A DNA stretch of 64,000 bases from contig NZ_JAKLTS010000011.1 in NCBI RefSeq assembly GCF_022012445.1, positions 62,001-126,000 of the forward strand, given 5' to 3'. Shown here piece by piece: positions 53,294-61,376 of the stretch; position 1 is the first letter of the stretch; every line of letters begins with the position of its first letter. Source of the DNA: Massilia sp. TS11 (lineage in GTDB: Bacteria; Pseudomonadota; Gammaproteobacteria; Burkholderiales; Burkholderiaceae_D). Position numbers and translations under genes: made by a program. The notes below the pieces were generated by a model. The model was given only the letters and a program-made list of their open reading frames with translations, was not told where the DNA came from and made no database searches.

Positions 53294-54245
53294 GGTCCAA
53301 CGTGCTTTGGCGCGAAATTGAAGGCGTGCACTTGCACGCATCGTCTTCGTCAATTTCGCTAGCGGGTATCCTATAATTTTCCGAAAGTGGCTTGCCGGAT
53401 TTTGTGCGACGCTTGATATCGGCTTCAGTGAAGAGCCTATTTTTTTGAGACCAGATTTCCTCTAAATGTTCTTGGTCGGCGGATAATGTGCCGAACCGTT
53501 CAACAATAGCTGAGCATTCAAGTTCGCTCCCAATCCAACGCCGCCCGGTCAGCTCGGCAGCAACAAATGTGGTGCCGGAACCGCCGAACGGATCAAGAAC
53601 TAATGAGCCAGGATCCGATGACATGGAGATAATTCGGTCCATTAGTTTTAGTGAGAGTGCATTTGCATCACGCTTCTTGTATTTTGCGTGTCGAACAGGC
53701 GGAATGTCAGTCCAGACGTCACTGATGTTGACGCCCTCTGGATTCATCTTGTTTTTATAACCGCCGTAGTCCTTTAACTCACCGCCACAATGACGACAAC
53801 AAGCGATAGGCAAGCGGTCAGGGTGAAATATTGCGGGTTTAGGACCTTTTACGTAATACAAGAGCGAATAATGTGACGGATAAAGTCTGCCCGAAATCGG
53901 GAGACTATATTTGATGTCAACAGCGATCCAATGCCGAAACGTGAGCCGCTTCCTTAGAAATTCCCCCAACGGCAGGTTCCACTTTGGAAGGTTCCACAGC
54001 ATAAGTGTTCCGCCTGGTTTTAGGACGCGAATCATTTCCTCCAACCATTTTTCGCACCATGCTAGGTATTGCTCATCTGCCAGAGAGTCGTCGATCTTTG
54101 ACGTATATTCTTTGCCTAGGTTAAAGGGCGGATCTGCGAAGGCCAAATCCACCGTCGCAGAGTCAATTCGCGCAAACATCTCTAGGCAGTCACCTTGAAA
54201 GAGCTGACCTGCTTGTGTCGTCAAAATGGGTATCATAGTCTCCAT
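53286..54245 (-). CDS. Beta-class DNA methyltransferase of the BamHI-like system
   Basis: The 319-residue amino-methyltransferase has the catalytic motif DPPF at 38-41 before the SAM-binding motif LDPFGGSGTT near 235, the beta-class order. A zinc-like CCRHCGGEL insertion is present. DPPF is usual in N6-adenine enzymes, while M.BamHI-type N4-cytosine enzymes usually have SPPY/F. It should protect the host against the neighbouring endonuclease. The start was set at 54245; the ribosome site is weak. Confidence 0.85.
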   Translation of the reverse strand: METMIPILTTQAGQLFQGDCLEMFARIDSATVDLAFADPPFNLGKEYTSKIDDSLADEQYLAWCEKWLEEMIRVLKPGGTLMLWNLPKWNLPLGEFLRKRLTFRHWIAVDIKYSLPISGRLYPSHYSLLYYVKGPKPAIFHPDRLPIACCRHCGGELKDYGGYKNKMNPEGVNISDVWTDIPPVRHAKYKKRDANALSLKLMDRIISMSSDPGSLVLDPFGGSGTTFVAAELTGRRWIGSELECSAIVERFGTLSADQEHLEEIWSQKNRLFTEADIKRRTKSGKPLSENYRIPASEIDEDDACKCTPSISRQSTLDLT

Positions 54246-54437
54246 TGTCTCATTTTTTGGAGTTCGGCCACAAGGGAGTACTGATGTGAATCCATCTGCA
54301 TGAGGGGCCAATATACAGGTTTCAACTGAGTGCCAGCACAGCTCGCACTCGAACTGATTGGATTTCCCCTACTCGGCAAGCGAAATGCCGCTACAAATTG
54401 CTGCTAAATGGTTCGGTTGGGCGACTTTAACTCTACG

Positions 54438-54845
54438 TCAAGCGGACTTAACTTCGCCTAACAACTCTGGGTGACGGTCAAGCACTCGCAAGAGTTTTAC
54501 TAACGCAAGCGGGGGCTTGGTCTTGCCGGTTTCATAGCGTGAGAAGGCGTTTATTCCGCCGCCAAAAATTTCTGCTGCTTCTCGTTGGTCAAGCGCGAGT
54601 TTCTTGCGCACTTCGGCGATGAAGGCGGGATCAACAATCGCCGCATTGACCTGTTTCGAAAACGCGCGCATTTCGCGCATCACTCGATCCGACTCGGAAG
54701 CGTCCAAGAGCGATTCGTCGCAGGCGGGACAAAAATCTCCCGTGACGCCGAGGATGGTCGTGGACTCGCCCTTGTAGGTATAAGGCAGATCGCGTTTGTC
54801 GTGGGTCAAATCGGCGGCGCCGCACACTGGGCATTTCATCGTCAT
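54438..54845 (-). CDS. mqsA: MqsA-type antitoxin
   Basis: The 135-residue protein has the MqsA zinc domain (MKCPVCGAADL, FCPACDESL) and the C-terminal HTH with EIFGGGINAFSRYETGKTKPPLALVKLLRVLDRHPELL, nearly the E. coli pattern. It binds its own promoter and neutralises MqsR. It overlaps mqsR by four bases, with the toxin gene first as in E. coli. Confidence 0.93.
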   Translation of the reverse strand: MTMKCPVCGAADLTHDKRDLPYTYKGESTTILGVTGDFCPACDESLLDASESDRVMREMRAFSKQVNAAIVDPAFIAEVRKKLALDQREAAEIFGGGINAFSRYETGKTKPPLALVKLLRVLDRHPELLGEVKSA

Positions 54846-55138
54846 AGCTCCTTAAATGACACGATAAGAACATCTTCGATAACAGTCAATTTGAGGTACA
54901 CATCGCCAACGTTTGTACTTGGGCGGTAGACGTCCTGCCAGATCGAGGAATCGGCATGCGTTGTCATGCTCTTGTGGAAATCAGACGATGTCAGCGCCAT
55001 TACAACTTCGAGCATCTGAGAAAATTCCAGGCCCAACTCCGTTGCCCCATTTCGCGCAGCATTCGTTGTGCGCACCTTGCCAGCCTTGGCCAAGGACTTG
55101 ACGACGGACAGTTTGCAGTGAGGGACACGCTTTTCCAT
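54842..55138 (-). CDS. mqsR: MqsR-type mRNA-interferase toxin
   Basis: The 98-residue protein follows MqsR: MEKRVPHCKLSVVKSLAKAGKV, TNAARNGATELGLEFSQMLEVVMALTSSDFHKSMTTHAD, WQDVYRP and DVYLKLTVIEDVLIVSFKEL. MqsR cleaves mRNA, mainly at GC-rich triplets. Paired with MqsA it probably stabilises the island. Confidence 0.92.
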   Translation of the reverse strand: MEKRVPHCKLSVVKSLAKAGKVRTTNAARNGATELGLEFSQMLEVVMALTSSDFHKSMTTHADSSIWQDVYRPSTNVGDVYLKLTVIEDVLIVSFKEL

Positions 55139-55198
55139 GGTTAGGCTAACCTACTTGGTTAAATTTGGCAAGTTGGTTAATTGGCCCTCTGGGGCGGC

Positions 55199-56299
55199 TC
55201 AGCGCGTCGGCTTGGCGACCTTTACTTTCCGTCTGTCGTAGACTTTTGCGACCATCCTGCCGTCGGTGTGGCCGGTTGCATCGATGATGTGGGTGTCGCC
55301 CTGCTCCATCCTGTCCGTTACCGCAGATGGGCGCATCTCTGCGAGCGTGAAGCGGCTGAAAGCAATGCCATTTTCTTTGCTTCGGTCTTCGCAGAGCTTC
55401 ATCAGGCGGCGAAGCATCACGTTGAAGCCGCTGGTTGAATAGGGCTGGCCTTGTGAATTGCCAAATACGTAGAGGCTGCTTGTCCTTTGTAGGGAAAGGG
55501 CATCGTCGATGATGGCGCGCAGTGTGGGCGACCACTCGATCCGCTTGTATCGCTGTACTTGACCCTTCTTGCGCTTGCCGATGGCGACGCTAATGCCGAG
55601 TTCGTTGTCGATGGCTTGGCGCATCAGGTGGCGGGTTTCATCGGGTCGGCAAACTGTGAGGTATGCAAACTGCAGGCACAGCGCGGTGACGAGTAGGCTG
55701 CCGCCTCGTTCGCGTGCCACCGTCATCACGAAGTTGAGGGCTTCCTGGCTGACGTATTTCGTCTTTGGACGAGTCCGGTTGTATTTGATGCCTCGGCAGT
55801 GGTTTGTCTCAAGGATGCCCATGCGGCGCCCATATTCGAGCACCGCAGAGAGTAGTGCGATTTCCTTGTTGGCCTTTGCGGGCGCACCAGTGCGCGCGCG
55901 GCCGTCCAGGTATTTGTAGATGTGAACGGGCTTGATCGAAGATGGTGACACCTTGCCGAAGGTCTGCATGAGGCGCTTGGCCTCGCTTTGGTTTTCTTTG
56001 AGCGTGTTGTCGGCCTTGCGGTCTTCGCTGCTGCGCGGCAGGCTTCGTTGCCATTTGAAGTAATCGTCGAACAGGGCGTTCATCGATCCGGCGACAGGCG
56101 CGGCTCCGTTCAGGAGGTTGGCCTGGTAGATCGCTTCGGTTCGAATCTCGGCAGCCTTGCGTGTGTTGTTCTTCTGCGCGCTTAGTCTGAACGCCCAGGT
56201 TCCGTCTGGCAGTTTGTAGCCATAGCTGACTACGAATTTGCCAATCCGTTCGTACAGGCGGAAGGGCAGGCCGTCCGCTTTTTCGCGCGCTTTGGTCAT
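55199..56299 (-). CDS. Tyrosine recombinase (site-specific integrase)
   Basis: The 366-residue protein has an N-terminal arm/core-binding region and a C-terminal catalytic domain: TVCRPDETRHL (first Arg), and ATGHTDGRMVAKVYDRR (H-x-x-R and the Tyr nucleophile). It overlaps the DUF4224 gene by four bases. It is one of two recombinases of the segment; which one acts on tRNA-His cannot be decided from sequence alone. Confidence 0.92.
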   Translation of the reverse strand: MTKAREKADGLPFRLYERIGKFVVSYGYKLPDGTWAFRLSAQKNNTRKAAEIRTEAIYQANLLNGAAPVAGSMNALFDDYFKWQRSLPRSSEDRKADNTLKENQSEAKRLMQTFGKVSPSSIKPVHIYKYLDGRARTGAPAKANKEIALLSAVLEYGRRMGILETNHCRGIKYNRTRPKTKYVSQEALNFVMTVARERGGSLLVTALCLQFAYLTVCRPDETRHLMRQAIDNELGISVAIGKRKKGQVQRYKRIEWSPTLRAIIDDALSLQRTSSLYVFGNSQGQPYSTSGFNVMLRRLMKLCEDRSKENGIAFSRFTLAEMRPSAVTDRMEQGDTHIIDATGHTDGRMVAKVYDRRKVKVAKPTR

Positions 56300-56529
56300 G
56301 GCTGGAACATGCTGAAATCAGGTTCGCCGTCGAGGTCGGGGCTTCGGCCGATGCTGAGCTCACCTGCGAGCCGACGGTTGTAGTAGTCCCTTGAGATACA
56401 AGGGAACCCGCGTAGGTTCGGTTCGAAGGGCCAGTTGCGGCTCTTGAGGTATCGGCGCATGCAGGCATAGCTGTTCGGTTTGCAGCCGATCAGGGCTGCG
56501 AGTTCGTCTGCGGAGAGATAACCGTTCAT
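56296..56529 (-). CDS. DUF4224-domain protein, excisionase-like
   Basis: The 77-residue protein begins MNGYLSADELAALIGCKPNSYACMRRYLKSRNWPFEPNLRGFP, the DUF4224 pattern found just upstream of phage-type integrases. It has a winged-helix look and may serve as recombination directionality factor. It overlaps the integrase start by four bases. Confidence 0.8.
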   Translation of the reverse strand: MNGYLSADELAALIGCKPNSYACMRRYLKSRNWPFEPNLRGFPCISRDYYNRRLAGELSIGRSPDLDGEPDFSMFQP

Positions 56530-56548
56530 GTGTGCCTCGCTGGGGTTC

Positions 56549-57415
56549 TTAACGTCCCAAGTAGACGGCGGTGATTTGCTCGCGGCCGTGTCCCAATTCC
56601 TTCGAAAGTGCCAGCCGTGCTGCCAGGTCGATGGCTTTGTCCTTCGCGCTTAGTGCCTTTGACTTCGGTCCACCGGCAGCTGGCGCGGCCCAGCCTGTGA
56701 GCTGCTTGTATCGATCCTGCGCGTACTTGTGACGCAGTCCGTGCACGCCGTTGATGCCGACGCGATTGCACTCAGAACGGAAGCGCTGTAGTTGGCCGCG
56801 ATAGTTCATGTGTCCCGGGATTAGACTGCCGCCTTTGGCTACTTGTTTCGCGTGGTCGAGCGCTTCGCGTTGGAGCTTGTTGGTGATAGGGATTTCGCGA
56901 TACTTGCCGCCCTTGGTCCACGAGTCTTTCAAGCGTAGGTAATCGACTTGGTCGGCCCATTTCGGATCGATCTTGATGCTTTCCTCGCGCCGTAGTCCGA
57001 ACGCCGCTTGCAGGCGCAATGAAGCGGCCGTATAGGCATCCTTGACTCGGTCGAGCGTCTGGCGGTCGACGACTTTGGCTTTCGATACGTTGGTCACGAA
57101 CTTGCGCTGCTCGATGCCGTACGCCGCGTTGCTGCGCTCGATGATGTTTTCCTTGCCGATCTTTTCTGCCCACCAACGCAGGGCGCTCATGCGGTTCTTC
57201 ATGGCCCCGGTGCTGATACCGTCCGCGCGCCATTTGTTGAGTAGGGCGGCAACATGCTTTGGTTTAAGGCTGGTCGCGTGCATATCGCGAAAGCCGAGTC
57301 GTTCGAGCTGGGCTGCGGCCTGGCTCAAGAGGCGTGAGCGATCTGCACGGCTGGCGAAGCTGCCATCATGGTTTCGATCGCACAGCTGTTTCAGTTCGAA
57401 ATTCAAATTGCGCAC
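56549..57415 (-). CDS. Second tyrosine recombinase (integrase-domain protein)
   Basis: The 288-residue protein has a SAM-like N-terminal domain and a catalytic domain with AFGLRREESIKI, GVHGLRHKYAQDRY and ELGHGREQITAVYLGR (R, HxxR, H and Tyr). The GTG start at 57415 is chosen because AAGGAG precedes it and related integrases begin MRNLNxELKQL. Its 5' end and upstream region are duplicated at 46061-46337. Confidence 0.9.
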   Translation of the reverse strand: MRNLNFELKQLCDRNHDGSFASRADRSRLLSQAAAQLERLGFRDMHATSLKPKHVAALLNKWRADGISTGAMKNRMSALRWWAEKIGKENIIERSNAAYGIEQRKFVTNVSKAKVVDRQTLDRVKDAYTAASLRLQAAFGLRREESIKIDPKWADQVDYLRLKDSWTKGGKYREIPITNKLQREALDHAKQVAKGGSLIPGHMNYRGQLQRFRSECNRVGINGVHGLRHKYAQDRYKQLTGWAAPAAGGPKSKALSAKDKAIDLAARLALSKELGHGREQITAVYLGR

Positions 57416-57594
57416 GACAAAGCTCCTTGCGAGGATTAGCAATCGCGTGGTGTTGTTCGGTTCGGTAAGTGTTTCTGGCCGCCTGGCCTGCCGCAGCAAG
57501 GCCGGGGAGTTGAAGGCCACGGGACACCACTCCCGTTCATGCGGTTTGCTTCACTGCTTGCCCACGCCGCATGCGTGTGTGGCGCCGCTGATGG
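57318..57594. repeat. Integrase 5' region, copy 2 of an imperfect direct repeat
   Basis: This stretch corresponds to 46061-46337 at roughly 90% identity by eye and includes the first 98 bases of the integrase plus about 180 upstream bases with a CATGCGG...CCGCATG hairpin. The conservation extends well beyond the coding part, so the upstream region may be functional (promoter, arm sites). Confidence 0.85.
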
Positions 57595-58364
57595 CTGGAG
57601 GGCCGGACAGCGGGCGGGCCAATAACCCAGGGCCCATGGAGTGCGTCGACACGCACGAGACGGCTCCGTTTGACGGGAGCGAAGCTGCTGGCAAGCAGCA
57701 TTGACGGTCGCTGGTGCGCCTACTGATGAGGCTGTCACGTGCGACCGTAACTTACCGTTTTCCTCCTCCTTGCTAGGCAGGAGGAGCGCGGTAGCGCGTC
57801 GTCACTGGCAGCCTTGCCGCCAGTAACGACGCGCGGCGCACGCTGGTCGCCCTAAAAACAGGCCGGCGTGCTGGCGTCGGAACCCATGCTGCGGTTTCCC
57901 ACGCCCGGTACGCCCGCGGTGTGCGAGCGTCGCGGCCAGGCTGCAGCCGCGGGTGGTGGCCAGCGTGAGCTGGCGTGCAGGCTGCCGTACAGCGCCGCCT
58001 TTGTGTTTGCAGCCAAGACTTAGCCGCATGTTGAATGCCCGCGTCTGCGGGCAAGCGGTACGCCGTCAAACATCGGCGGCGTACAAGCGGAAAACTTCAC
58101 CGCTGGGGTTGCGGATAGAACCGCTAGCAGACATAGCTGCTTTGGAAAGGGCGCGTAACATGCGCAGCGCCTGGAGCATCACTCCAGGACGGGACATAGC
58201 CCGGTTGGCAGGGGCGATCCCTGCCGGTACAAGCTTCCATTGTGAGCTTGCGTGCGCATGCGCGACAGCAGAAACCCCAGCTATTTGATGGGGGCGTTTG
58301 CGACTAGCCAGAGATGAACTTTCGGCGCGTGCTTTTGGTCGGATGGGATTTCGAGGAGGTGGGT
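57595..58364. other. Hairpin-rich non-coding region between integrase and tRNA-His
   Basis: About 770 bases without a credible gene on either strand but full of strong inverted repeats: CCTCCTCC...AGGAGGAG (57762-57786), GCGCGTCGT...ACGACGCGC (57794-57832), GCCCGC-GTCT-GCGGGC (58037-58052), GTACGCCG...CGGCGGCGTAC, CCTGGAG-N5-CTCCAGG (58170-58188) and GGCAGGG-N5-CCCTGCC (58207-58225). This density suggests a folded RNA or a DNA structure used in replication or recombination. No Rfam class is recognised. Confidence 0.6.
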
Positions 58365-58484
58365 ATGGAGTGGATAACGATCGGCGTGTTGGCTTACGAC
58401 GCAGTCGCCCTGGTGCTGCTGGCTGTGATCGTTGTGGGCTGCTATCGCGGAGTGAAAGCAGAGAAGGAAGGCAGACTCAGCTAG
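58365..58484 (+). CDS. 39-residue single-TM protein
   Basis: The ORF has an excellent AGGAGGT ribosome site four bases before ATG and encodes MEWITIGVLAYDAVALVLLA, a hydrophobic helix, and a short basic tail ending KAEKEGRLS. It resembles small membrane toxins of type I toxin-antitoxin systems or small phage membrane proteins in layout only. It follows the hairpin-rich region. Confidence 0.5.
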   Translation: MEWITIGVLAYDAVALVLLAVIVVGCYRGVKAEKEGRLS

Positions 58485-58626
58485 GTCTTTGGCGCGGATA
58501 TTCCAAAGAATTTCCCTGCTAGTGCTGAGTTCAAGGAGATGCCATCCATAGAGGGAATTCTGGCCGAGGCGGCTTGGGCTTTCCCAAGCGTATTCCAAAA
58601 TTCCAAGGTCAGATTCCGAAAAAACA

Positions 58627-58658
58627 AAAGGGCTACGAATCTGCATTCGTAACCCTTT
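58627..58658. terminator. Bidirectional terminator beside tRNA-His
   Basis: AAAGGG-C-TACGAAT and ATTCGTA-A-CCCTTT form a long stem around CTGC, with T-runs on both strands. It ends the tRNA-His transcript on the minus strand and could also end transcription from the small ORF. Confidence 0.85.
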
Positions 58659-58675
58659 GATTTTTCAGAATTCTT

Positions 58676-58752
58676 TGGGGTGGCTGATGGGGCTCGAACC
58701 CACGACAACAGGAATCACAATCCTGGACTCTACCAACTGAGCTACAGCCACC
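58676..58752 (-). tRNA. tRNA-His (GTG), CCA encoded
   Basis: The cloverleaf is complete: acceptor GTGGCTG/CAGCCAC with the extra G-1 opposite C73 typical of tRNA-His, D arm GCTCAGTTGGTAGAGT, anticodon GTG in GGATTGTGATTCC, TPsiC arm GGGTTCGAGCCC and encoded CCA. Its last 46 bases are the att core copied at 46340 and 50112. Confidence 0.96.
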
Positions 58753-58797
58753 ACTGGTACTGCATTCTCTTACCTTGCGGCAGGAGAGTTCGCTATT

Positions 58798-59673
58798 CTA
58801 CAAGGTCTGGGGCGGGCTGGCAAGCACCTCCGCTTCCACTGCCGCGGCGAGGCTGTGTGGCTCCCTTGTCTGAACGGCAATGTCCAGTCCCAGCAGGGTG
58901 TGGAAGGCGCTGTGCAGACTGGCTGCGGTCCCGGTCGTGTAGGCGCGCAGACTGCCCGTTACCGTTGCGGGATTGCTGAGCTCCCCCTCGCGCAGCAGGC
59001 GGCCGAGCTGGCGCGCGACGGCGTCGCCGGTGTCCACCAGAGCGATGGTCGGATGCCCGAGCGCTGCAGCCTCGGCACGGATGGCGTCGCTGACAAACGG
59101 ATAGTGGGTGCAGCCGAGTACGATGGTGTCGACGCCGGCGCTCAGCATCGGTTGCAGATACTGGCGCAGCAGCGCGCGTGTTGCCGGGCTGTCGAGTTCG
59201 CCACGCTCGATGTGTTCGACCAGGCCGGAGCAGCCCTGCAGCACGAAGTCCGTGCCGCTGCTGCGGCTGACCTGCTCGCGCAGTTGCAGAAACTTCTCGC
59301 CGGCCAGCGTGCGGTCGGTGGCCAGCACGCCCACCTTGCGCGACTGGGCCGCGGCCGGTTTCAGGCCCGGCTCCACCCCCACCACGGGCAGGCCCGGATG
59401 GCGTGCGCGCACCTGGGCGATGGCGGCCACGGTGGCCGTGTTGCAGGCTACCACCAGGGCCTTGACGCCCTGGGCCAGCAGAAAATCGACCACCTGCAGC
59501 ACGCGCGCGACCACCACCGCTTCCGGCTTGTCGCCATACGGGGCGAAGCCGGAATCGGCGAAATAGAGCAGGGCCTCATGCGGTAGCTGCGCGCGGATAT
59601 GGCGCAGCACCGACAGGCCGCCCACGCCGGAATCGAAGACCCCGACGGGCGCGGCGCGCACAGCAGCGTTCAC
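58798..59673 (-). CDS. murI: Glutamate racemase
   Basis: The 291-residue enzyme makes D-glutamate for peptidoglycan. It has VFDSGVGGLSVL, YFADSGFAPYG, the catalytic ACNTATV and GCTHYPF cysteines, and the usual length. It starts seven bases after the fumarase stop and is probably co-transcribed. Confidence 0.95.
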   Translation of the reverse strand: MNAAVRAAPVGVFDSGVGGLSVLRHIRAQLPHEALLYFADSGFAPYGDKPEAVVVARVLQVVDFLLAQGVKALVVACNTATVAAIAQVRARHPGLPVVGVEPGLKPAAAQSRKVGVLATDRTLAGEKFLQLREQVSRSSGTDFVLQGCSGLVEHIERGELDSPATRALLRQYLQPMLSAGVDTIVLGCTHYPFVSDAIRAEAAALGHPTIALVDTGDAVARQLGRLLREGELSNPATVTGSLRAYTTGTAASLHSAFHTLLGLDIAVQTREPHSLAAAVEAEVLASPPQTL

Positions 59674-59679
59674 ACCAGC

Positions 59680-61200
59680 TCAGGCCTTGGCGTTGAGCTG
59701 CTCGATCTTGGCTTGCCAGACCTTGGGACCGGTGTTGTGCACCGATTCGCCGCTCGAATCGACGGCCACGGTCACCGGCATGTCGACCACGTCGAACTCG
59801 TAAATGGCTTCCATGCCGAGATCGGCAAAGCCCAGCACCTTGGCCGATTTGATGGCCTTGGACACCAGGTAGGCGGCGCCGCCAACGGCCATCAGGTAGG
59901 CCGATTTGTGGTTCTTGATCGACTCGATCGCGACCGGGCCGCGCTCGGCCTTGCCGACCATGGCGATCAGGCCGGTTTTCTCGAGCATCATGTCGGTGAA
60001 CTTGTCCATGCGCGTGGCCGTTGTCGGGCCGGCCGGGCCGACCACTTCTTCGCGCACCGGATCGACCGGGCCGACGTAGTAGATCACGCGGTTCTTGAAG
60101 TCCACCGGCAGCGGCTCGCCCTTGGCCAGCATGTCCTGAATGCGCTTGTGGGCGGCATCGCGGCCGGTCAGCATTTTGCCGTTCAGCAGCAGGGTCTGGC
60201 CGGGCTTCCACGAGGCCACTTCTTCCGGCGTCAGCGTGTTCAGGTCGACGCGCTTGGATTTTTCGGTGTCCGGGGTCCAGCTCACGTTCGGCCAGCTCGA
60301 CAGGGCGGGCGGCTCCAGATAGACCGGGCCGCTGCCGTCCATCACGAAGTGGGCGTGGCGCGTGGCGGCGCAGTTCGGAATCATCGCCACCGGCTTGGAG
60401 GCGGCGTGGGTCGGGTACATCTGGATCTTCACGTCCAGCACCGTGGTCAAACCACCGAGGCCCTGGGCGCCGATGCCGAGGGCATTGATCTTGTCGCACA
60501 GCTCGATGCGCAGCTCTTCCAGCTTGTTCTGGGGGCCGCGCTTCTTCAGCTCGTACATGTCGATGTCTTCCATCAGCGACTCTTTGGCCATCAGCATGGC
60601 TTTTTCGGCCGTACCGCCGATGCCGATGCCCAGCATGCCCGGCGGGCACCAGCCGGCGCCCATGGTCGGCACCGTCTTGAGCACCCAGTCCACCAGCGAA
60701 TCGGAGGGGTTGAGCATCACGAATTTCGATTTATTTTCCGAACCACCGCCCTTGGCGGCAACCGACACGTCGAGCTTGTCGCCTTCGACCAGCTCCATGT
60801 GGACCACGGCCGGCGTGTTGTCCTTGGTGTTCTTGCGCTCAAACTGGGGATCGGCCACGACCGAGGCGCGCAGCTTGTTGTCGGCAAAGTTGTAGGCGCG
60901 CCGCACGCCTTCATTGACGGCGTCGGTCACGCTGCCGGTGAAGCCTTCGAAGCGCACGCCCATGCCGATTTTCAGGAACACGTTGACGATGCCGGTGTCC
61001 TGGCAGATCGGCCGATGGCCCTCGGCGCACATGCGCGAGTTGGTCAGGATCTGAGCGATGGCGTCCTTGGCGGCCGGGCTCTGCTCGGCTTCATAGGCGC
61101 GCGCCAGGTGGGCAATGTAGTCGGCCGGATGGTAGTAGCTGATGTACTGCAAGGCGGCGGCGACGGATTCGATCAAGTCTTCCTGTTTGATGACGGTCAT
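59680..61200 (-). CDS. fumA: Class I fumarate hydratase (Fe-S)
   Basis: The 506-residue protein is a two-domain class I fumarase, with the Fe-S ligand region ICQDTGIVNVF, GSENKSKFVMLNPSDS, WCPPGMLGIGIGGTAEKAM and a C-terminal beta domain (VGPAGPTTATRMDKF). It converts fumarate to malate in the TCA cycle. The oxygen-sensitive cluster suits low-oxygen growth. Confidence 0.93.
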   Translation of the reverse strand: MTVIKQEDLIESVAAALQYISYYHPADYIAHLARAYEAEQSPAAKDAIAQILTNSRMCAEGHRPICQDTGIVNVFLKIGMGVRFEGFTGSVTDAVNEGVRRAYNFADNKLRASVVADPQFERKNTKDNTPAVVHMELVEGDKLDVSVAAKGGGSENKSKFVMLNPSDSLVDWVLKTVPTMGAGWCPPGMLGIGIGGTAEKAMLMAKESLMEDIDMYELKKRGPQNKLEELRIELCDKINALGIGAQGLGGLTTVLDVKIQMYPTHAASKPVAMIPNCAATRHAHFVMDGSGPVYLEPPALSSWPNVSWTPDTEKSKRVDLNTLTPEEVASWKPGQTLLLNGKMLTGRDAAHKRIQDMLAKGEPLPVDFKNRVIYYVGPVDPVREEVVGPAGPTTATRMDKFTDMMLEKTGLIAMVGKAERGPVAIESIKNHKSAYLMAVGGAAYLVSKAIKSAKVLGFADLGMEAIYEFDVVDMPVTVAVDSSGESVHNTGPKVWQAKIEQLNAKA

Positions 61201-61376
61201 GGGAATGCTCTTGGTGAGATGAGGAATCCCGCTATTTTACCGCCGAAAACCTTGCCGCATGACCATACCAATTGGTCGGACAAAGCTTGATAAAATCACA
61301 AACCTGCCTTGTAAGGGGCGAGTAAGGCGCTTTGATTATCGTCCCAACAAACTATTCCAACCTATGGAGACACATC

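Noticed and set aside
57773..58069. A 98-residue minus-strand ORF in the hairpin-rich region
   Set aside because: Arginine/alanine-rich composition with no start context; the sequence is explained better by inverted repeats.
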